Positions 8,660-17,568 of a stretch of DNA of 64,000 nucleotides are shown here, piece by piece (positions within the stretch are counted from its first letter, which is position 1; each line of letters starts with the position of its first letter). Under the pieces are notes generated by a model. The model had not been told where the DNA came from. It ran no database searches and saw only the letters and a program-made list of their open reading frames with translations. The stretch spans positions 94,134 to 158,133 of the forward strand of contig NZ_AGFF01000025.1 in NCBI RefSeq assembly GCF_000226215.1, given 5' to 3'. The position numbers and the translations under genes were made by a program. The stretch comes from Dietzia alimentaria 72. GTDB lineage: Bacteria; Actinomycetota; Actinomycetes; Mycobacteriales; Mycobacteriaceae.

Positions 8660-9916
8660 GTGAAGACGCCGGTACCTGACTATCTACTCGAGATCCGCGA
8701 TGCCTGTTCAGTGGGCGACGACGGCGAACTCGCCGACTACATCCCCGAGCTCGCGTCCGTTGATCCGGACCGTTTCGCGGTGGCGGCCTGCACCATGGAC
8801 GGGGTCGTCTACACGGCGGGTGATGCGGACGCGGAGTTCACCATCCAGTCCATGAGCAAGCCGTTCATCTATGCCCTGGCCCTGCGCGATCGCGGGATCG
8901 GAGGGGTGCTCGAGAAGGTGGCCGTGGAGCCGTCTGGCGACGCGTTCAATCAGATCTCCCTGGAGAGGGTCTCGGGCCGGCCGCGCAATCCGATGATCAA
9001 TATCGGTGCCATCACCACGCACACGCTCGTCGGCCAGCCGGACGCCACCGAGATCGAGCGCGACACCGCCGTGGCCGAAGGGCTCTCGGCGTTCGCCGGC
9101 CGGCCTCTGGAGGTGGACATCACCGTCCTGGACTCCGAATTGCGCACGGCTTTCCGTAACCGGGCCATGGCCAACCTGGTGCGCGCCGGCGGGATCATCG
9201 ACGGCGACCCCGATGAGGCGGTCCGCGGTTACACCAGGCAGTGCGCCTACAAGGTGACCGTCCGTGATCTGGCGGTGATGGCGGTGACCCTCGCGACCGG
9301 CGGCGTCAACCCCGTCACCCGTGAGCAGGTGGTCTCCGCGCGCGTGGCCCGGCAGGTGCTCGCGGTGATGGCCACGTGCGGAATGTACGACGCGGCCGGT
9401 GACTGGATGTCCACCGTTGGCATCCCCGCCAAGAGTGGGGTCTCCGGCGGGATCTTTGGTGCGCTGCCCGGGCAGGTGGGACTGGGAGTGTTCTCACCAC
9501 GACTCGACGATCACGGCCACAGTGTGGAGGGCGTGCGCACCTTCGAGCGGCTTTCCCGCGACCTCGACCTGCATCTGATGAACACCACCGTGACAGACGT
9601 CGAGGCGGTCCGCTCGGTGCGCTACGACGAGGCCAGTGGCCGGCGCACCTTCCGGCTCCAGGGTCCCATGACGTTCGCCAGCGCCGAGCAGGTGCTGCGC
9701 CGTCTCGTTGAGATCCCGCCGGGTGACAGCGAGGTGACCCTGGATCTGAGCCGGGTGTCCTCGGTCAACAGGAGCGCACGGCGGATGCTGATCGAGGGGA
9801 TGAGCCGACTGTCCGCCGACGGACACACCGTGGGTCTGGCCGACCCCAGTCGTCGTCTTCCCCAGCCTGAGCTGAGCGACGGGTCCCGGCCGGTCACCCG
9901 GCGCGCTGCCCGCTGA
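8660..9916 (+). CDS. glsA: Glutaminase with C-terminal STAS domain
   Basis: 418 residues. Residues 1-310 are a glutaminase (L-glutamine to glutamate and ammonia) of the serine-dependent beta-lactamase-like fold. SMSKPF holds the Ser-X-X-Lys catalytic pair, with RNPMINIGAI and the SGVSGG loop. Residues about 325-400 form a STAS domain (VTLDLSRVSSVNRSARRML), as in longer actinobacterial glutaminases. The start is GTG at 8660 with GGGGA only two bases away, so the start is less certain. It is divergent from the metal-pump operon. Confidence 0.88.
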   Translation: MKTPVPDYLLEIRDACSVGDDGELADYIPELASVDPDRFAVAACTMDGVVYTAGDADAEFTIQSMSKPFIYALALRDRGIGGVLEKVAVEPSGDAFNQISLERVSGRPRNPMINIGAITTHTLVGQPDATEIERDTAVAEGLSAFAGRPLEVDITVLDSELRTAFRNRAMANLVRAGGIIDGDPDEAVRGYTRQCAYKVTVRDLAVMAVTLATGGVNPVTREQVVSARVARQVLAVMATCGMYDAAGDWMSTVGIPAKSGVSGGIFGALPGQVGLGVFSPRLDDHGHSVEGVRTFERLSRDLDLHLMNTTVTDVEAVRSVRYDEASGRRTFRLQGPMTFASAEQVLRRLVEIPPGDSEVTLDLSRVSSVNRSARRMLIEGMSRLSADGHTVGLADPSRRLPQPELSDGSRPVTRRAAR

Positions 9917-9937
9917 CCGGGAGCTGCGAGCAGCGGT

Positions 9938-10063
9938 TCAGGCCTCCGAACGGGGAGCGCGTTCCCACTCGCGGAGTACCTTCTGAGCCAGGAGTCCCTC
10001 GCGCCACCCGGAGACCAACGCGGCGCGGTCGAGCAGGTCGGGATGGATGCTCCACAGACGCAT
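9938..10063 (-). pseudogene. Remnant of a pyrimidine-dimer DNA glycosylase gene (N-terminal 41 codons only)
   Basis: The minus strand encodes MRLWSIHPDLLDRAALV followed by SGWREGLLAQKVL and stops after RAPRSEA. The opening matches the conserved N-terminus of bacterial pyrimidine dimer glycosylase/endonuclease V-like proteins, which are several times longer. The stop at 9938-9940 comes right after the WREALLAQ-like helix, and no continuation is seen in other frames, which run into glsA. It is divergent from an AlkD-like repair gene, 34 bases away. It is probably a decayed gene. A short expressed protein is not excluded. Confidence 0.5.
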
Positions 10064-10097
10064 CCACCGAGTGGAGGGCGCGCGCCGGAGGAGAGAT

Positions 10098-10775
10098 ATG
10101 ACGACGACGACACCGCCGACTCTCGACCAGGTGATGGCCGAGCTCTCGGACCTCGCGGACGCCCGGATCCGGGAGGTCAACGAGCGGCACGGCGACGACC
10201 ACGCGGTGAACCTGACCAAGCTCCGAGCTGTGGCCAAGCGGGTGAAGAAGAACCATCCCCTGGCTGTGGACTTGTGGGGCACCGGTGACTCGGCTGCACG
10301 GCTGCTGGCGTTGCTCATCTGCAGGCCGAGAGAGTTCTCCGCTGCCGAGCTCGATGCGATGATCCGCGAGGCCCGCACCCGCAAGGTGCACGACTGGCTG
10401 GTGCGGTACGTGGTGATGAAGGGTCCGCACGCCGAGGACCTGCGCATCGCCTGGATGGCTGATGTCGATCCGGTGGTGGCCTCGGCCGGCTGGGCGGTGA
10501 CCGCGGACAGGGTGGTCACGAGGCCGGAGGGGCTGGACCTGACCGCACTTCTCGACAGGATCGAGGCAGAGATGGCAGGAGCTCACGAGCGGTTGCAGTG
10601 GGAGATGAACACCTGCCTGGCGCAGATCGGGATCCAACACCCTGAGTTGCGGGCGCGCGCGCTGGAGATCGGCGAGCGTCTGGGAGTCCTTCGCGACTAT
10701 CCGACACCGCCCTACTGCACCTCGCCGTTCGCCCCGGCGTGGATCAACGAAATCGTCCGCCGCAAGGAGGGCTGA
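10098..10775 (+). CDS. AlkD-like DNA alkylation repair protein
   Basis: 225 residues from ATG 10098, with GGAGGAGAGA just upstream. The protein is all-helical and HEAT-repeat-like. VNLTKLRAVAKRVKKNHPLAVDLWGTGDSAARLLALLI is the typical opening of PF08713 alkylation-repair proteins (described by position: residues about 38-75). The mid part has WMADVDPVVASAGWAVTADRV, where AlkD places its Trp/Asp substrate-facing residues. AlkD proteins excise N3- or N7-alkylated purines, but many family members are uncharacterised. The context with a glycosylase remnant fits DNA repair. Confidence 0.78.
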   Translation: MTTTTPPTLDQVMAELSDLADARIREVNERHGDDHAVNLTKLRAVAKRVKKNHPLAVDLWGTGDSAARLLALLICRPREFSAAELDAMIREARTRKVHDWLVRYVVMKGPHAEDLRIAWMADVDPVVASAGWAVTADRVVTRPEGLDLTALLDRIEAEMAGAHERLQWEMNTCLAQIGIQHPELRARALEIGERLGVLRDYPTPPYCTSPFAPAWINEIVRRKEG

Positions 10776-10778
10776 TCG

Positions 10779-11915
10779 TCACCGCCCTGACCCGCGTGGT
10801 GCGCCGAGCGCATCGCGGTAGACCTCGGCGTGAGCCGCTGCGACCGCGCCGTCCTCGGCCTCGGCGGCCCGTGGGGGGACAGTCGAGCTGGTGAGGGCGG
10901 TCTGCAGGGCGTCGCGCAACCCTGTGAGCCCGCGTTGTCCGGGATCGTAGGAGCCCGCCGGCGAACCCCACTGCTCGAGCAGGTGCCCGATTTCGGGGAT
11001 GACCGGCGGCACCCCGAGGTCGCGGCACAGCTCCAGCCACCCCGAGTGCGTGCCGTGACGATGCGGAAGAACCAGAGCGTCGAACCCGGCCAGGGTCCGG
11101 CACAGTTCGTCGTCGTCCAGGTGCTCGTGCGGGAGAAGGCGGACGTGCTCGCGGGCGTGCAGCAGGTCCAGGGTGAGGGCGGCAGCATGTCGGGCGTGAC
11201 CGGGATCCCGGGCGGCGGACAGGGCGTCGGAGCGGACCATCGCCACCAGGTCGACGCCATCGGGGAGCGCGTCGGCCAGCCGGGGGAGGAGTTCTTCCGC
11301 GGCGATCCCGGACCTCAGGGACCCCAGCATCACGCCCACGGAGCGACGGCCGGCCGGGCTGGGACCGTCCAGGCCTTCCAGGTGGCGGAGCCGGTGCGGC
11401 TCGGTGACCCCGGCGGGGAGCAGTCGCGGATGAGGAATCACCCGCGCGTCCACGCCCCAGAGCCGCCCTATCTCGGTGGCCGCACCGCAGGTCAGCGTGA
11501 TCACGGCGTCCGCGCCGCGGACCAGATGGCCGGTTCGCTCCAGGTGAGCCGTGGGATCGGTCTCGTGCGGATTGGTGAGGTCGTGCACAGTCACTACCAG
11601 CGCGAGCCCGCGGTCCCGCACAGCGGAGACAAAGCCCGCCACCTGCTCAGGCGTCCTGTGCTCGTAGCCGAAGTGCACGTGCACCACGTCAGCGCCCCCC
11701 AGCACCCCGGGACGCTCAGCGGCCTCCAGCGCGGGGTGCGGCCACCAGCGAGCCGGGTCCGAGGGGTCCAGGATCGGGTCGTCGAGCAGGTGAACCGCGG
11801 ACGTGCCCACCGCGGTGCCGACGGCGTGGCGGACGTAGTCGTGGCCAGCCGGCACAGACCGGACTCGGATCGATTGTCTGGTCGGGGTCGGGGTCGGGGG
11901 AACGCTGGAGTGCAC
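10779..11915 (-). CDS. Glycosyltransferase, GT4-like (GT-B fold)
   Basis: 378 residues from GTG 11915 (AAGGTGA upstream). An earlier in-frame start at 12059 would overlap the divergent gene and is rejected. Features of a GT-B enzyme: GGADVVHVHFGYEH and VTVHDLTNPH in the N-terminal domain, RRSVGVMLGSLRSG at the domain border, and a C-terminal acceptor/donor domain with HEHLDDDELCRTLAGFDALVLPHRHGTHSGW. The usual EX7E donor motif is weak. It is divergent from the WcbI-GT operon and probably acts in the same surface-glycan pathway. Confidence 0.7.
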   Translation of the reverse strand: MHSSVPPTPTPTRQSIRVRSVPAGHDYVRHAVGTAVGTSAVHLLDDPILDPSDPARWWPHPALEAAERPGVLGGADVVHVHFGYEHRTPEQVAGFVSAVRDRGLALVVTVHDLTNPHETDPTAHLERTGHLVRGADAVITLTCGAATEIGRLWGVDARVIPHPRLLPAGVTEPHRLRHLEGLDGPSPAGRRSVGVMLGSLRSGIAAEELLPRLADALPDGVDLVAMVRSDALSAARDPGHARHAAALTLDLLHAREHVRLLPHEHLDDDELCRTLAGFDALVLPHRHGTHSGWLELCRDLGVPPVIPEIGHLLEQWGSPAGSYDPGQRGLTGLRDALQTALTSSTVPPRAAEAEDGAVAAAHAEVYRDALGAPRGSGR

Positions 11916-11979
11916 CCCGTCACCTTGCCATCCGCGCGTGCCTAACCCCACTGCATCGGTGGCGGCAGTTGCGGGCCGG

Positions 11980-12008
11980 TTGCCGCCGCCGGGGGGCCTG
12001 CCTACGCT
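11980..12008 (+). promoter_or_regulatory. Candidate sigma-70-type promoter of the glycan operon
   Basis: TTGCCG (11980-11985), a 17-base spacer, and TACGCT (12003-12008), about 40 bases upstream of the WcbI-like GTG start. Match by eye only. Confidence 0.4.
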
Positions 12009-12050
12009 CGGCGCAGTGAATACCCCCAGCGCAGAGAAGGGTTCGGTCCA

Positions 12051-12917
12051 GTGAGCCACACCGACGTGCCCTCAGTCATGGTGATCGGCAATTGCCAGGC
12101 GGACGTCTATCGCGACCTGCTGCGTTCCGCCGAGGGCACCGCGGTGACCGACGTGCGACCGGTGTACGAGATGACGGCCCGGGATATCCCGACGCTGCAT
12201 GCTGATCTCGCGCGCACCGACGTGTTGATCGTCCAGCCGATCCGCGACGACTACCGCGACCTGCCGCTCGGTCACCGCCAGATGACCGCGCAGCTGCCGG
12301 CCTCGGCCACGGTCGTGCTGGTGCCGGTCCTGCGTTTCGCGGGGCTGCACCCGTACCAGGTGCTGATCCGGCCCCCACGGGACCGATCGCTCGTCCCGCC
12401 CATCGCCCCGTACCACGACCTGCGGGCGATCATGGCCGCGGCGACCGGGGATCGCGAGGTGCTCGACGCCGTGCCGAATCCGGACCAGGCGCATGCCTCG
12501 GTCCGCGAATCAGTTGAGGCGCTGCGGACCCGCGAGCAGGCCCACGGCACGCTGACCGCATCGGACCTGCTGGACTCCATGCCCCGCTGGCACACGATCA
12601 ACCACCCGGACCGCGGCACCCTGGCGGGAGTCTTCGGGCGCATCCTCGCTGAACTCCCTCCCGGACTGATCGACCCGCCGCCCCGGATCGGCGACCGCGA
12701 ACCCCTGGGTGACACCCAGGCTCCCGTCGATCCCGCCGTCGAGCGCGCGCTGGGCCTTCCCGAGATCGGACCGCGCGACTGGCTGGTCAACGGCGACGCC
12801 GTCTCCGCGAGTGAGGTCGTCGAGGCGCATCTGGCCTGGTACGAGTCCACCCCGGGCGTGGTCGAGGAGGGCTTGCGCCGCCACGCCGCGCGCATCGAGC
12901 TCCTGGGGCTCAGGTGA
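12051..12917 (+). CDS. WcbI-like polysaccharide biosynthesis acyltransferase
   Basis: 288 residues. It opens with SVMVIGNCQADVYRDLL, the signature start of the WcbI family (PF18588), followed by Asp/Arg/His-containing loops (VLIVQPIRDDYRDLPLGHRQM; PYHDLRAIM). WcbI of Burkholderia binds CoA and is thought to acetylate a capsular sugar. Here it heads a run of glycosyltransferases, so O-acylation of the same glycan is the likely role. GTG start with AGAAGGG about nine bases upstream. The next gene overlaps by four bases. Confidence 0.78.
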   Translation: MSHTDVPSVMVIGNCQADVYRDLLRSAEGTAVTDVRPVYEMTARDIPTLHADLARTDVLIVQPIRDDYRDLPLGHRQMTAQLPASATVVLVPVLRFAGLHPYQVLIRPPRDRSLVPPIAPYHDLRAIMAAATGDREVLDAVPNPDQAHASVRESVEALRTREQAHGTLTASDLLDSMPRWHTINHPDRGTLAGVFGRILAELPPGLIDPPPRIGDREPLGDTQAPVDPAVERALGLPEIGPRDWLVNGDAVSASEVVEAHLAWYESTPGVVEEGLRRHAARIELLGLR

Positions 12918-13939
12918 ATGCACCGCTGACGATCGCGCTCGGCCCGCCGGCGCACGGGGTGACCCGCTTCGCCGTCGAGTGTGCTCAGGCCGCCGGAGCC
13001 GCGGTTCTCGACGTGCCCGACGTGGCCGGATTGCCCGCGGCGCTGGCCGCACTCCCGGCTCAGGGCTCGGCGAGGGCCATTCACCTGCACGTCACCGACC
13101 CGCTGTTCGGGGCGACTCCGGACGAGGCGGCAGACACGGTCGAGGCGGTGGCGCGGGACCGTCCGCTGGCCGTGACCCTGCACGATGTTCCCCAACCGGC
13201 CGAGGGCGAGGAGCGGTGTCGTTTCCGGACCCGGGCGTATCAGCGGATCGCGGCGGCCGCTGACCTGGTCGTGGTGAGCTCCCGGCACGAGCGTGCCCTC
13301 TGCGAGGCTGCGGGCATCGTCGTCGACGCGGTGATCCCCCTGCCCGTCCCCGACCTGGGCGTCGCCTCGCGCCACGGCGCCCCACCTGAACCTGACGCGC
13401 GGTCGGTGGGGGTGTTCGGCTTCCTGCACCCGGGCAAAGCGGTGGACGTGGTGGCCGCGGCCGTGGCCGACCTCGCCGCCGCCGGCGATCACGAGGTGAC
13501 GCTGCGGCTGCTGGGCGCGCCCGCCGACGGCCACCAGGATTACGTGCGCGCCGCGGTCGAGACGGTCCGGGCAGCCGGGGGACGCGCCGAGGTCACCGGG
13601 AGGGTCGACGACGACGAGCTCGCCCGCGTCCTGGCGGAGGTGACCGTGCCGGTGGCCCTGTTCCGCAACGTGTCCGCGTCGGGCTCACTCAACACCTGGG
13701 CCGCCGCCGGGCGCCGCCCCCTGACCACCGATTCGGACTACACCCGCGAGATGGAACAGCGGCGGCCCGGTTCCCTGCTGCTCACGGGCGCCCCCGGTCC
13801 CGCCGGTATCTCCGACCTCGCCGGCGACCTGCGCGCACTCCTCGACAACCCCGCCCCGACTCGCATCGACCCGCCCGGACCGGGCGCCACAGAGTTGGGC
13901 CGCGCCTACCGGCAGGCCTGGGAGAGGTGGATCGGGTGA
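12914..13939 (+). CDS. Glycosyltransferase, GT4-like
   Basis: 341 residues, starting in the GTGA overlap with the upstream gene. GT-B features: RAIHLHVTDPLFG, LAVTLHDVPQPAEGEE, VVVSSRHERALCEAAG, and the C-terminal domain opening with RSVGVFGFLHPGKAVDVVA, then VTGRVDDDELARVL and FRNVSASGSLNTWAAAGRRPL. It resembles its divergent neighbour at 10779-11915 in layout, suggesting paralogues. Donor and acceptor unknown. Confidence 0.75.
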   Translation: MNAPLTIALGPPAHGVTRFAVECAQAAGAAVLDVPDVAGLPAALAALPAQGSARAIHLHVTDPLFGATPDEAADTVEAVARDRPLAVTLHDVPQPAEGEERCRFRTRAYQRIAAAADLVVVSSRHERALCEAAGIVVDAVIPLPVPDLGVASRHGAPPEPDARSVGVFGFLHPGKAVDVVAAAVADLAAAGDHEVTLRLLGAPADGHQDYVRAAVETVRAAGGRAEVTGRVDDDELARVLAEVTVPVALFRNVSASGSLNTWAAAGRRPLTTDSDYTREMEQRRPGSLLLTGAPGPAGISDLAGDLRALLDNPAPTRIDPPGPGATELGRAYRQAWERWIG

Positions 13940-15315
13940 GCGCGGGTACCTCGGCAATCCAGGCAAGCGTGGATGTGGTGATCCCGTACTACCGGGACCA
14001 GCAGATGCTCGACCGGATCCTCCACGCACTGCGCCACCAGACCGGGCTCGCCGAGTCCCCCCGGGTGATCGTGGCGGACGACGGCTCGCCCACCCCGCCC
14101 GTCGTCCCCCCTGAGGTCACAGTGGTCCGGCAGGAGGACCGCGGATTCCGCGCCTCCGCCGCCCGGCACCTGGGCGCCCGGGCGGGAGAGGGTGAGCTGC
14201 TGCTTTTCCTGGACGGCGACACGGTCCCCGAGGCCGGCTACGTGGCCGCCCTGCTGGCCGCCCTGGAGGGGAACCCGGACCTACTCGTGGTGGGCCGGCG
14301 CCGGTACGGGGTGTTCAGCGACCCCGCGGCGGCACCGGCGCAGCCAGCCCACCGGGGCCTCGAACTCGCCGAAGTCCTCCCGGATCCCGAGTGGCCGGCC
14401 TCGTTCTACACCGAGACCGACGGCCTCACCCGCACCGACGGTGGATGGCGAGCCGGACTCTGGCGGGGCGTGCTCTCGGCGGTGTGCGGGATGCACCGCC
14501 GGATGTACGACCTGGCCGGGGGCTTTGATCCCCACATCGTCGGTTACGGCGGTGAGGACTGGGACCTCGCCTGGCGCTGCGAACAGGTCGGCGGCCGGCT
14601 CCGCTACGTCCCCGACGCGGTGGCCTGGCACGACGGCCCCGACTGGTCGGGCCGCGCCGGAGCCGATGATCCCGACGGCGCTGCGCACCTGGCCCAGAAG
14701 AATGCCGAAACCGCACGACTGGCCCCGCTCATCGCCTCTCCCCTCACCCGGCCAGCGGGAGGGATCTTCGAGCTGCCGCTGATCGCCGTCCGCATCCATC
14801 GGGGCCCGGGCGGGGCGCAGCACGGCGCCGCCACCGCAAGCGTCGCGGGCAGCGGGTCCGTGGCAGCAACGTGTGCCTCGCTACTGCGGTGGGGCGATGT
14901 GACCGTCTCGGTGGACCCGGACACCCCGGACGCCCCTCTGATCGCCGAGCTCTTCGCCGCGGATCCCCGGGTCCGACTCGAACCGCACGACCCGGGGGAG
15001 GCCCGCGAGGCAGCTGGCGCGGGTCTTCGTCGTCGTCCCGAGGTTCTGGTGGACATCCTCCGCCCCTGCGGGCTCGGTGCGCTCGACCCCGACCGGGTGC
15101 GTGCACTGTGCCCACCCGTGGGGAGCCTGACCGTGGACGACGACGAGGGGCGCGTCCTCGCCCGGATCCGCACGTCGCGCGCCCTGGCCCGCGAGCAGAT
15201 CTGGGGGGATTGCCCGGACGCGCCTAGGGCGATCGCCGCGAGAGAAGTCGGGGTGAGCCCCTTCGGAACACGGGGAGCGGGGGTACGGCTTGAACAGGTC
15301 CTCGGCGGCTGGTGA
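13936..15315 (+). CDS. Glycosyltransferase family 2, with C-terminal extension
   Basis: 459 residues, starting at GTG 13936 in a GTGA overlap. GGAGAGG at 13921-13927 favours this over GTG 13927. The GT-A fold shows VDVVIPYYRDQQMLDRIL, VIVADDGS, the DGD metal motif (LLLFLDGDTVPE) and the galactosyltransferase-type GYGGEDWDLAWRC. About 200 C-terminal residues (after about 270) form a separate domain that looks partly GT-like (SLLRWGDVTVSVDPD) with no clear family. A retained EDxD and Trp cluster suggest it is active. Confidence 0.82.
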   Translation: MSAGTSAIQASVDVVIPYYRDQQMLDRILHALRHQTGLAESPRVIVADDGSPTPPVVPPEVTVVRQEDRGFRASAARHLGARAGEGELLLFLDGDTVPEAGYVAALLAALEGNPDLLVVGRRRYGVFSDPAAAPAQPAHRGLELAEVLPDPEWPASFYTETDGLTRTDGGWRAGLWRGVLSAVCGMHRRMYDLAGGFDPHIVGYGGEDWDLAWRCEQVGGRLRYVPDAVAWHDGPDWSGRAGADDPDGAAHLAQKNAETARLAPLIASPLTRPAGGIFELPLIAVRIHRGPGGAQHGAATASVAGSGSVAATCASLLRWGDVTVSVDPDTPDAPLIAELFAADPRVRLEPHDPGEAREAAGAGLRRRPEVLVDILRPCGLGALDPDRVRALCPPVGSLTVDDDEGRVLARIRTSRALAREQIWGDCPDAPRAIAAREVGVSPFGTRGAGVRLEQVLGGW

Positions 15316-15421
15316 CCAGGTCGTTCACCCCTCCGGTGGCGTCAGGCCCCCCGGGGGGTCACGATCGTAGGTCCAGCAGCGGTTAGCATCCGCCGGCTCG
15401 AGCCGAAGCGAAAGGGGGCCC

Positions 15422-16522
15422 GTGAACGCCCAAGACGACGACCGACTGAAGATCGCCGTGATCGGCCCATCGCGGTTCCCCATCCGGGAACCGTACGCAG
15501 GCGGCCTCGAGGTGGTGGTGGCCAAGGAGGTTCCGGCCCTGCGCAGACGAGGCCACGACGTCACGCTGTTCGCCGCCGCCGGCAGCAAGGGGCACGACCG
15601 GCGGTTCGAGTTCACCACCATGACCGACGTGACCGGTTTCGGTGACAGCTTCTATCCCACGGGCGGGTACGAGGCCGACGCGGCCGAGTTCCACCGGCTC
15701 ATGGACCATCTCGCCGAGTCCGATGTCGACGTGGTCCTCAATCACAGCCTCAGCCACGTGCCACTGGTCCGGGCGGCCGACCTGGGCGCCCGCATGATCA
15801 CCACGCTGCACTGCCCGCGGCTCGACCCCATGCAGGACGCCTTCGATCAGCTCGGCGAGGCGGCGGGCAGTGTGCTGGCGGTCAGTCGCTCCGTGCTCAG
15901 TTCCTGGCGGGTGCCCCAGGGCGCCACGGTGGTGCCCAACGGGGTGGAGACGCGGATCTGGCGTCCGCAGCCCACCGCCGCCAACCCATCGCGCGCCGTG
16001 TGGTGCGGCCGCGTCGTTCCGGAGAAGGCGCCACATCTGGCGGTCGACGCGGTGATGCGGGCGGGCATGACCCTGGACTTGGCCGGCCGCGTCGGGGATG
16101 ACCGGTACCTGGACGAGATCCTGGCTCCGCGCCTGCGGGAGGCGGGCAGTGCGGTCCGCTTCCACGGCGCTCTCAGCCGCGAGGCCCTGGTTCCACTCGT
16201 GGCACACGCGTCGGTGGCGCTGGTGACGCCGTGCTGGGAGGAGCCCTTCGGACTGACCGCGGTCGAGGCACTGGCCTGCGGGACGCCGGTCGTCGCGCTG
16301 GCTCGCGGTGGAATCCGCGAGATCCTCAGCGGCCAGCCCGGGGTGGTGCTGGTCGAACCGGAAGGCGATCTCGCCGCGCGCCTGGCCGCAGCCATTCCCG
16401 CCGCGCTGACCTTCGACCGCGCGGCCACCGCTCGGGCCGCCGCCGCGAGGTTCTCCCACGTCACCCGGATGGACCGCGTGGAGGCCCAGTTGAGGGGGCT
16501 GCCGGTCGGAGCCGCCACATGA
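15422..16522 (+). CDS. Glycosyltransferase family 4
   Basis: 366 residues, GTG start with AAGGGGG five bases upstream. Textbook GT4: KIAVIGPSRFPIREPYAGGLEVVV at the N-terminus, TTLHCPRLDPM, VVPNGVETRIW, then AVWCGRVVPEKAPHLAVDAV and the EX7E donor motif in PCWEEPFGLTAVEALACGTPVVA. It follows the GT2 gene after a gap of 106 bases, which contains GTTAGCAT as a possible -10, so this half of the island may also have its own promoter. Confidence 0.88.
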   Translation: MNAQDDDRLKIAVIGPSRFPIREPYAGGLEVVVAKEVPALRRRGHDVTLFAAAGSKGHDRRFEFTTMTDVTGFGDSFYPTGGYEADAAEFHRLMDHLAESDVDVVLNHSLSHVPLVRAADLGARMITTLHCPRLDPMQDAFDQLGEAAGSVLAVSRSVLSSWRVPQGATVVPNGVETRIWRPQPTAANPSRAVWCGRVVPEKAPHLAVDAVMRAGMTLDLAGRVGDDRYLDEILAPRLREAGSAVRFHGALSREALVPLVAHASVALVTPCWEEPFGLTAVEALACGTPVVALARGGIREILSGQPGVVLVEPEGDLAARLAAAIPAALTFDRAATARAAAARFSHVTRMDRVEAQLRGLPVGAAT

Positions 16523-17568
16523 TCGGTATCTACGCCCACCACCACGGCAGCGGACACCTCCAGCGGGCGTTTTCCGTTTCGGCCGCCCTGGGCTATGACG
16601 TCACCATTCTCACCTCTGCGCCGGTCCCGGACGGCGCGACCCCGTCCCCCGACCGTGTCCGGGTCCTGCGGTTGCCTCTGGACCACGACGGGCCGGGCGC
16701 CGTGTCCGGGCCTGTTGACCCCGCGAGCGAGCCGACCGCCGGTGGGCGACTGCACTGGGCCCCGCTCGGACAGCCGGGCCTGCGTCGACGGACGGCGATG
16801 CTCACCGAGTGGATCGACCAGAACCAGCCGACGGTCATGTTGACCGATGTCTCCGTCGAGATCACCCTCGCCGCTCGGCTGACCGGCACGCCGGTGGTCT
16901 CCACCGTGCTGCCCGGTCGGCGTGACGACGCGCCGCACGAGATGGCGCACGGCGTGTGCTCGGAGCTGGTGGCCGCGTGGCCGCGCTCGGCCGGTGCGCC
17001 CGTGCCCGCCGGGGCCGAGGCGCCTCTGATCCCGGTCGGAGGCGTCTCGCGCTTCGCGGGCCGCGACCCGGAACCGGCCGCGCGGGGTCGCGGCCGGCCT
17101 CGCGTCCTGCTCTTGCGGGGCAGCGGCGGACATGGCGACGACCCCCGGTGGGAGGCCGTGCGCGATCAGTTCGACGACGTGGAGTGGGTGCAGCTCGGCG
17201 GGCCCGGTGGTCGCTGGGTGAGCGACCCCTGGGCGGAACTGTGTAGCGCCGACGTGGTGATCAGCGCGGCCGGGCAGAGCTCGGTGGCCGACCTCGCCGC
17301 CGCCGACGCGTTCATGGTGGCCGTTCCAGAGGAGCGCCCGTTCGCAGAGCAGGACGCCACCGCCGACCAGCTCGAGAGTCTGGGACACGGAGCGGTGGTC
17401 CGCCGAGACGCCCCCGTCGCCGATCTTGTCCGCGCGGTCCGCCAGATGCTCGAGCGATCTCGCTCGAACCCGGGCGCGGGATCGGGTCTGCGGCGCTCGT
17501 GGGAAATCGATGGTGCCGCCGAGAGACTGGCAACCGTCCTGACCTCGGTCTCCGGAGGTGCGCGGTGA
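16519..17568 (+). CDS. MurG/GT28-like glycosyltransferase
   Basis: 349 residues from ATG 16519, in an ATGA overlap with the GT4 gene. It opens GIYAHHHGSGHLQRAFSVSAAL, the GxGH nucleotide-sugar glycosyltransferase motif of the MurG/UGT superfamily. The C-terminal domain has LLLRGSGG, ADVVISAAGQSSVADLAAAD and VPEERPFAEQDATADQLESLG, equivalent to the donor-binding region of GT28 enzymes. It is probably cytoplasmic or membrane-associated. Confidence 0.78.
   Translation: MIGIYAHHHGSGHLQRAFSVSAALGYDVTILTSAPVPDGATPSPDRVRVLRLPLDHDGPGAVSGPVDPASEPTAGGRLHWAPLGQPGLRRRTAMLTEWIDQNQPTVMLTDVSVEITLAARLTGTPVVSTVLPGRRDDAPHEMAHGVCSELVAAWPRSAGAPVPAGAEAPLIPVGGVSRFAGRDPEPAARGRGRPRVLLLRGSGGHGDDPRWEAVRDQFDDVEWVQLGGPGGRWVSDPWAELCSADVVISAAGQSSVADLAAADAFMVAVPEERPFAEQDATADQLESLGHGAVVRRDAPVADLVRAVRQMLERSRSNPGAGSGLRRSWEIDGAAERLATVLTSVSGGAR

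Noticed and set aside
11881..11910. Simple repeat GGTCGG near the divergent glycosyltransferase start
   Set aside because: It encodes a short PTPTPT stretch at the N-terminus and looks like low-complexity coding DNA, not a functional repeat array.
15847..17388. 513-codon open frame on the minus strand over two glycosyltransferases
   Set aside because: The plus-strand genes have clear GT4 and GT28 motifs and stop/start overlaps; the minus frame shows no family signature.
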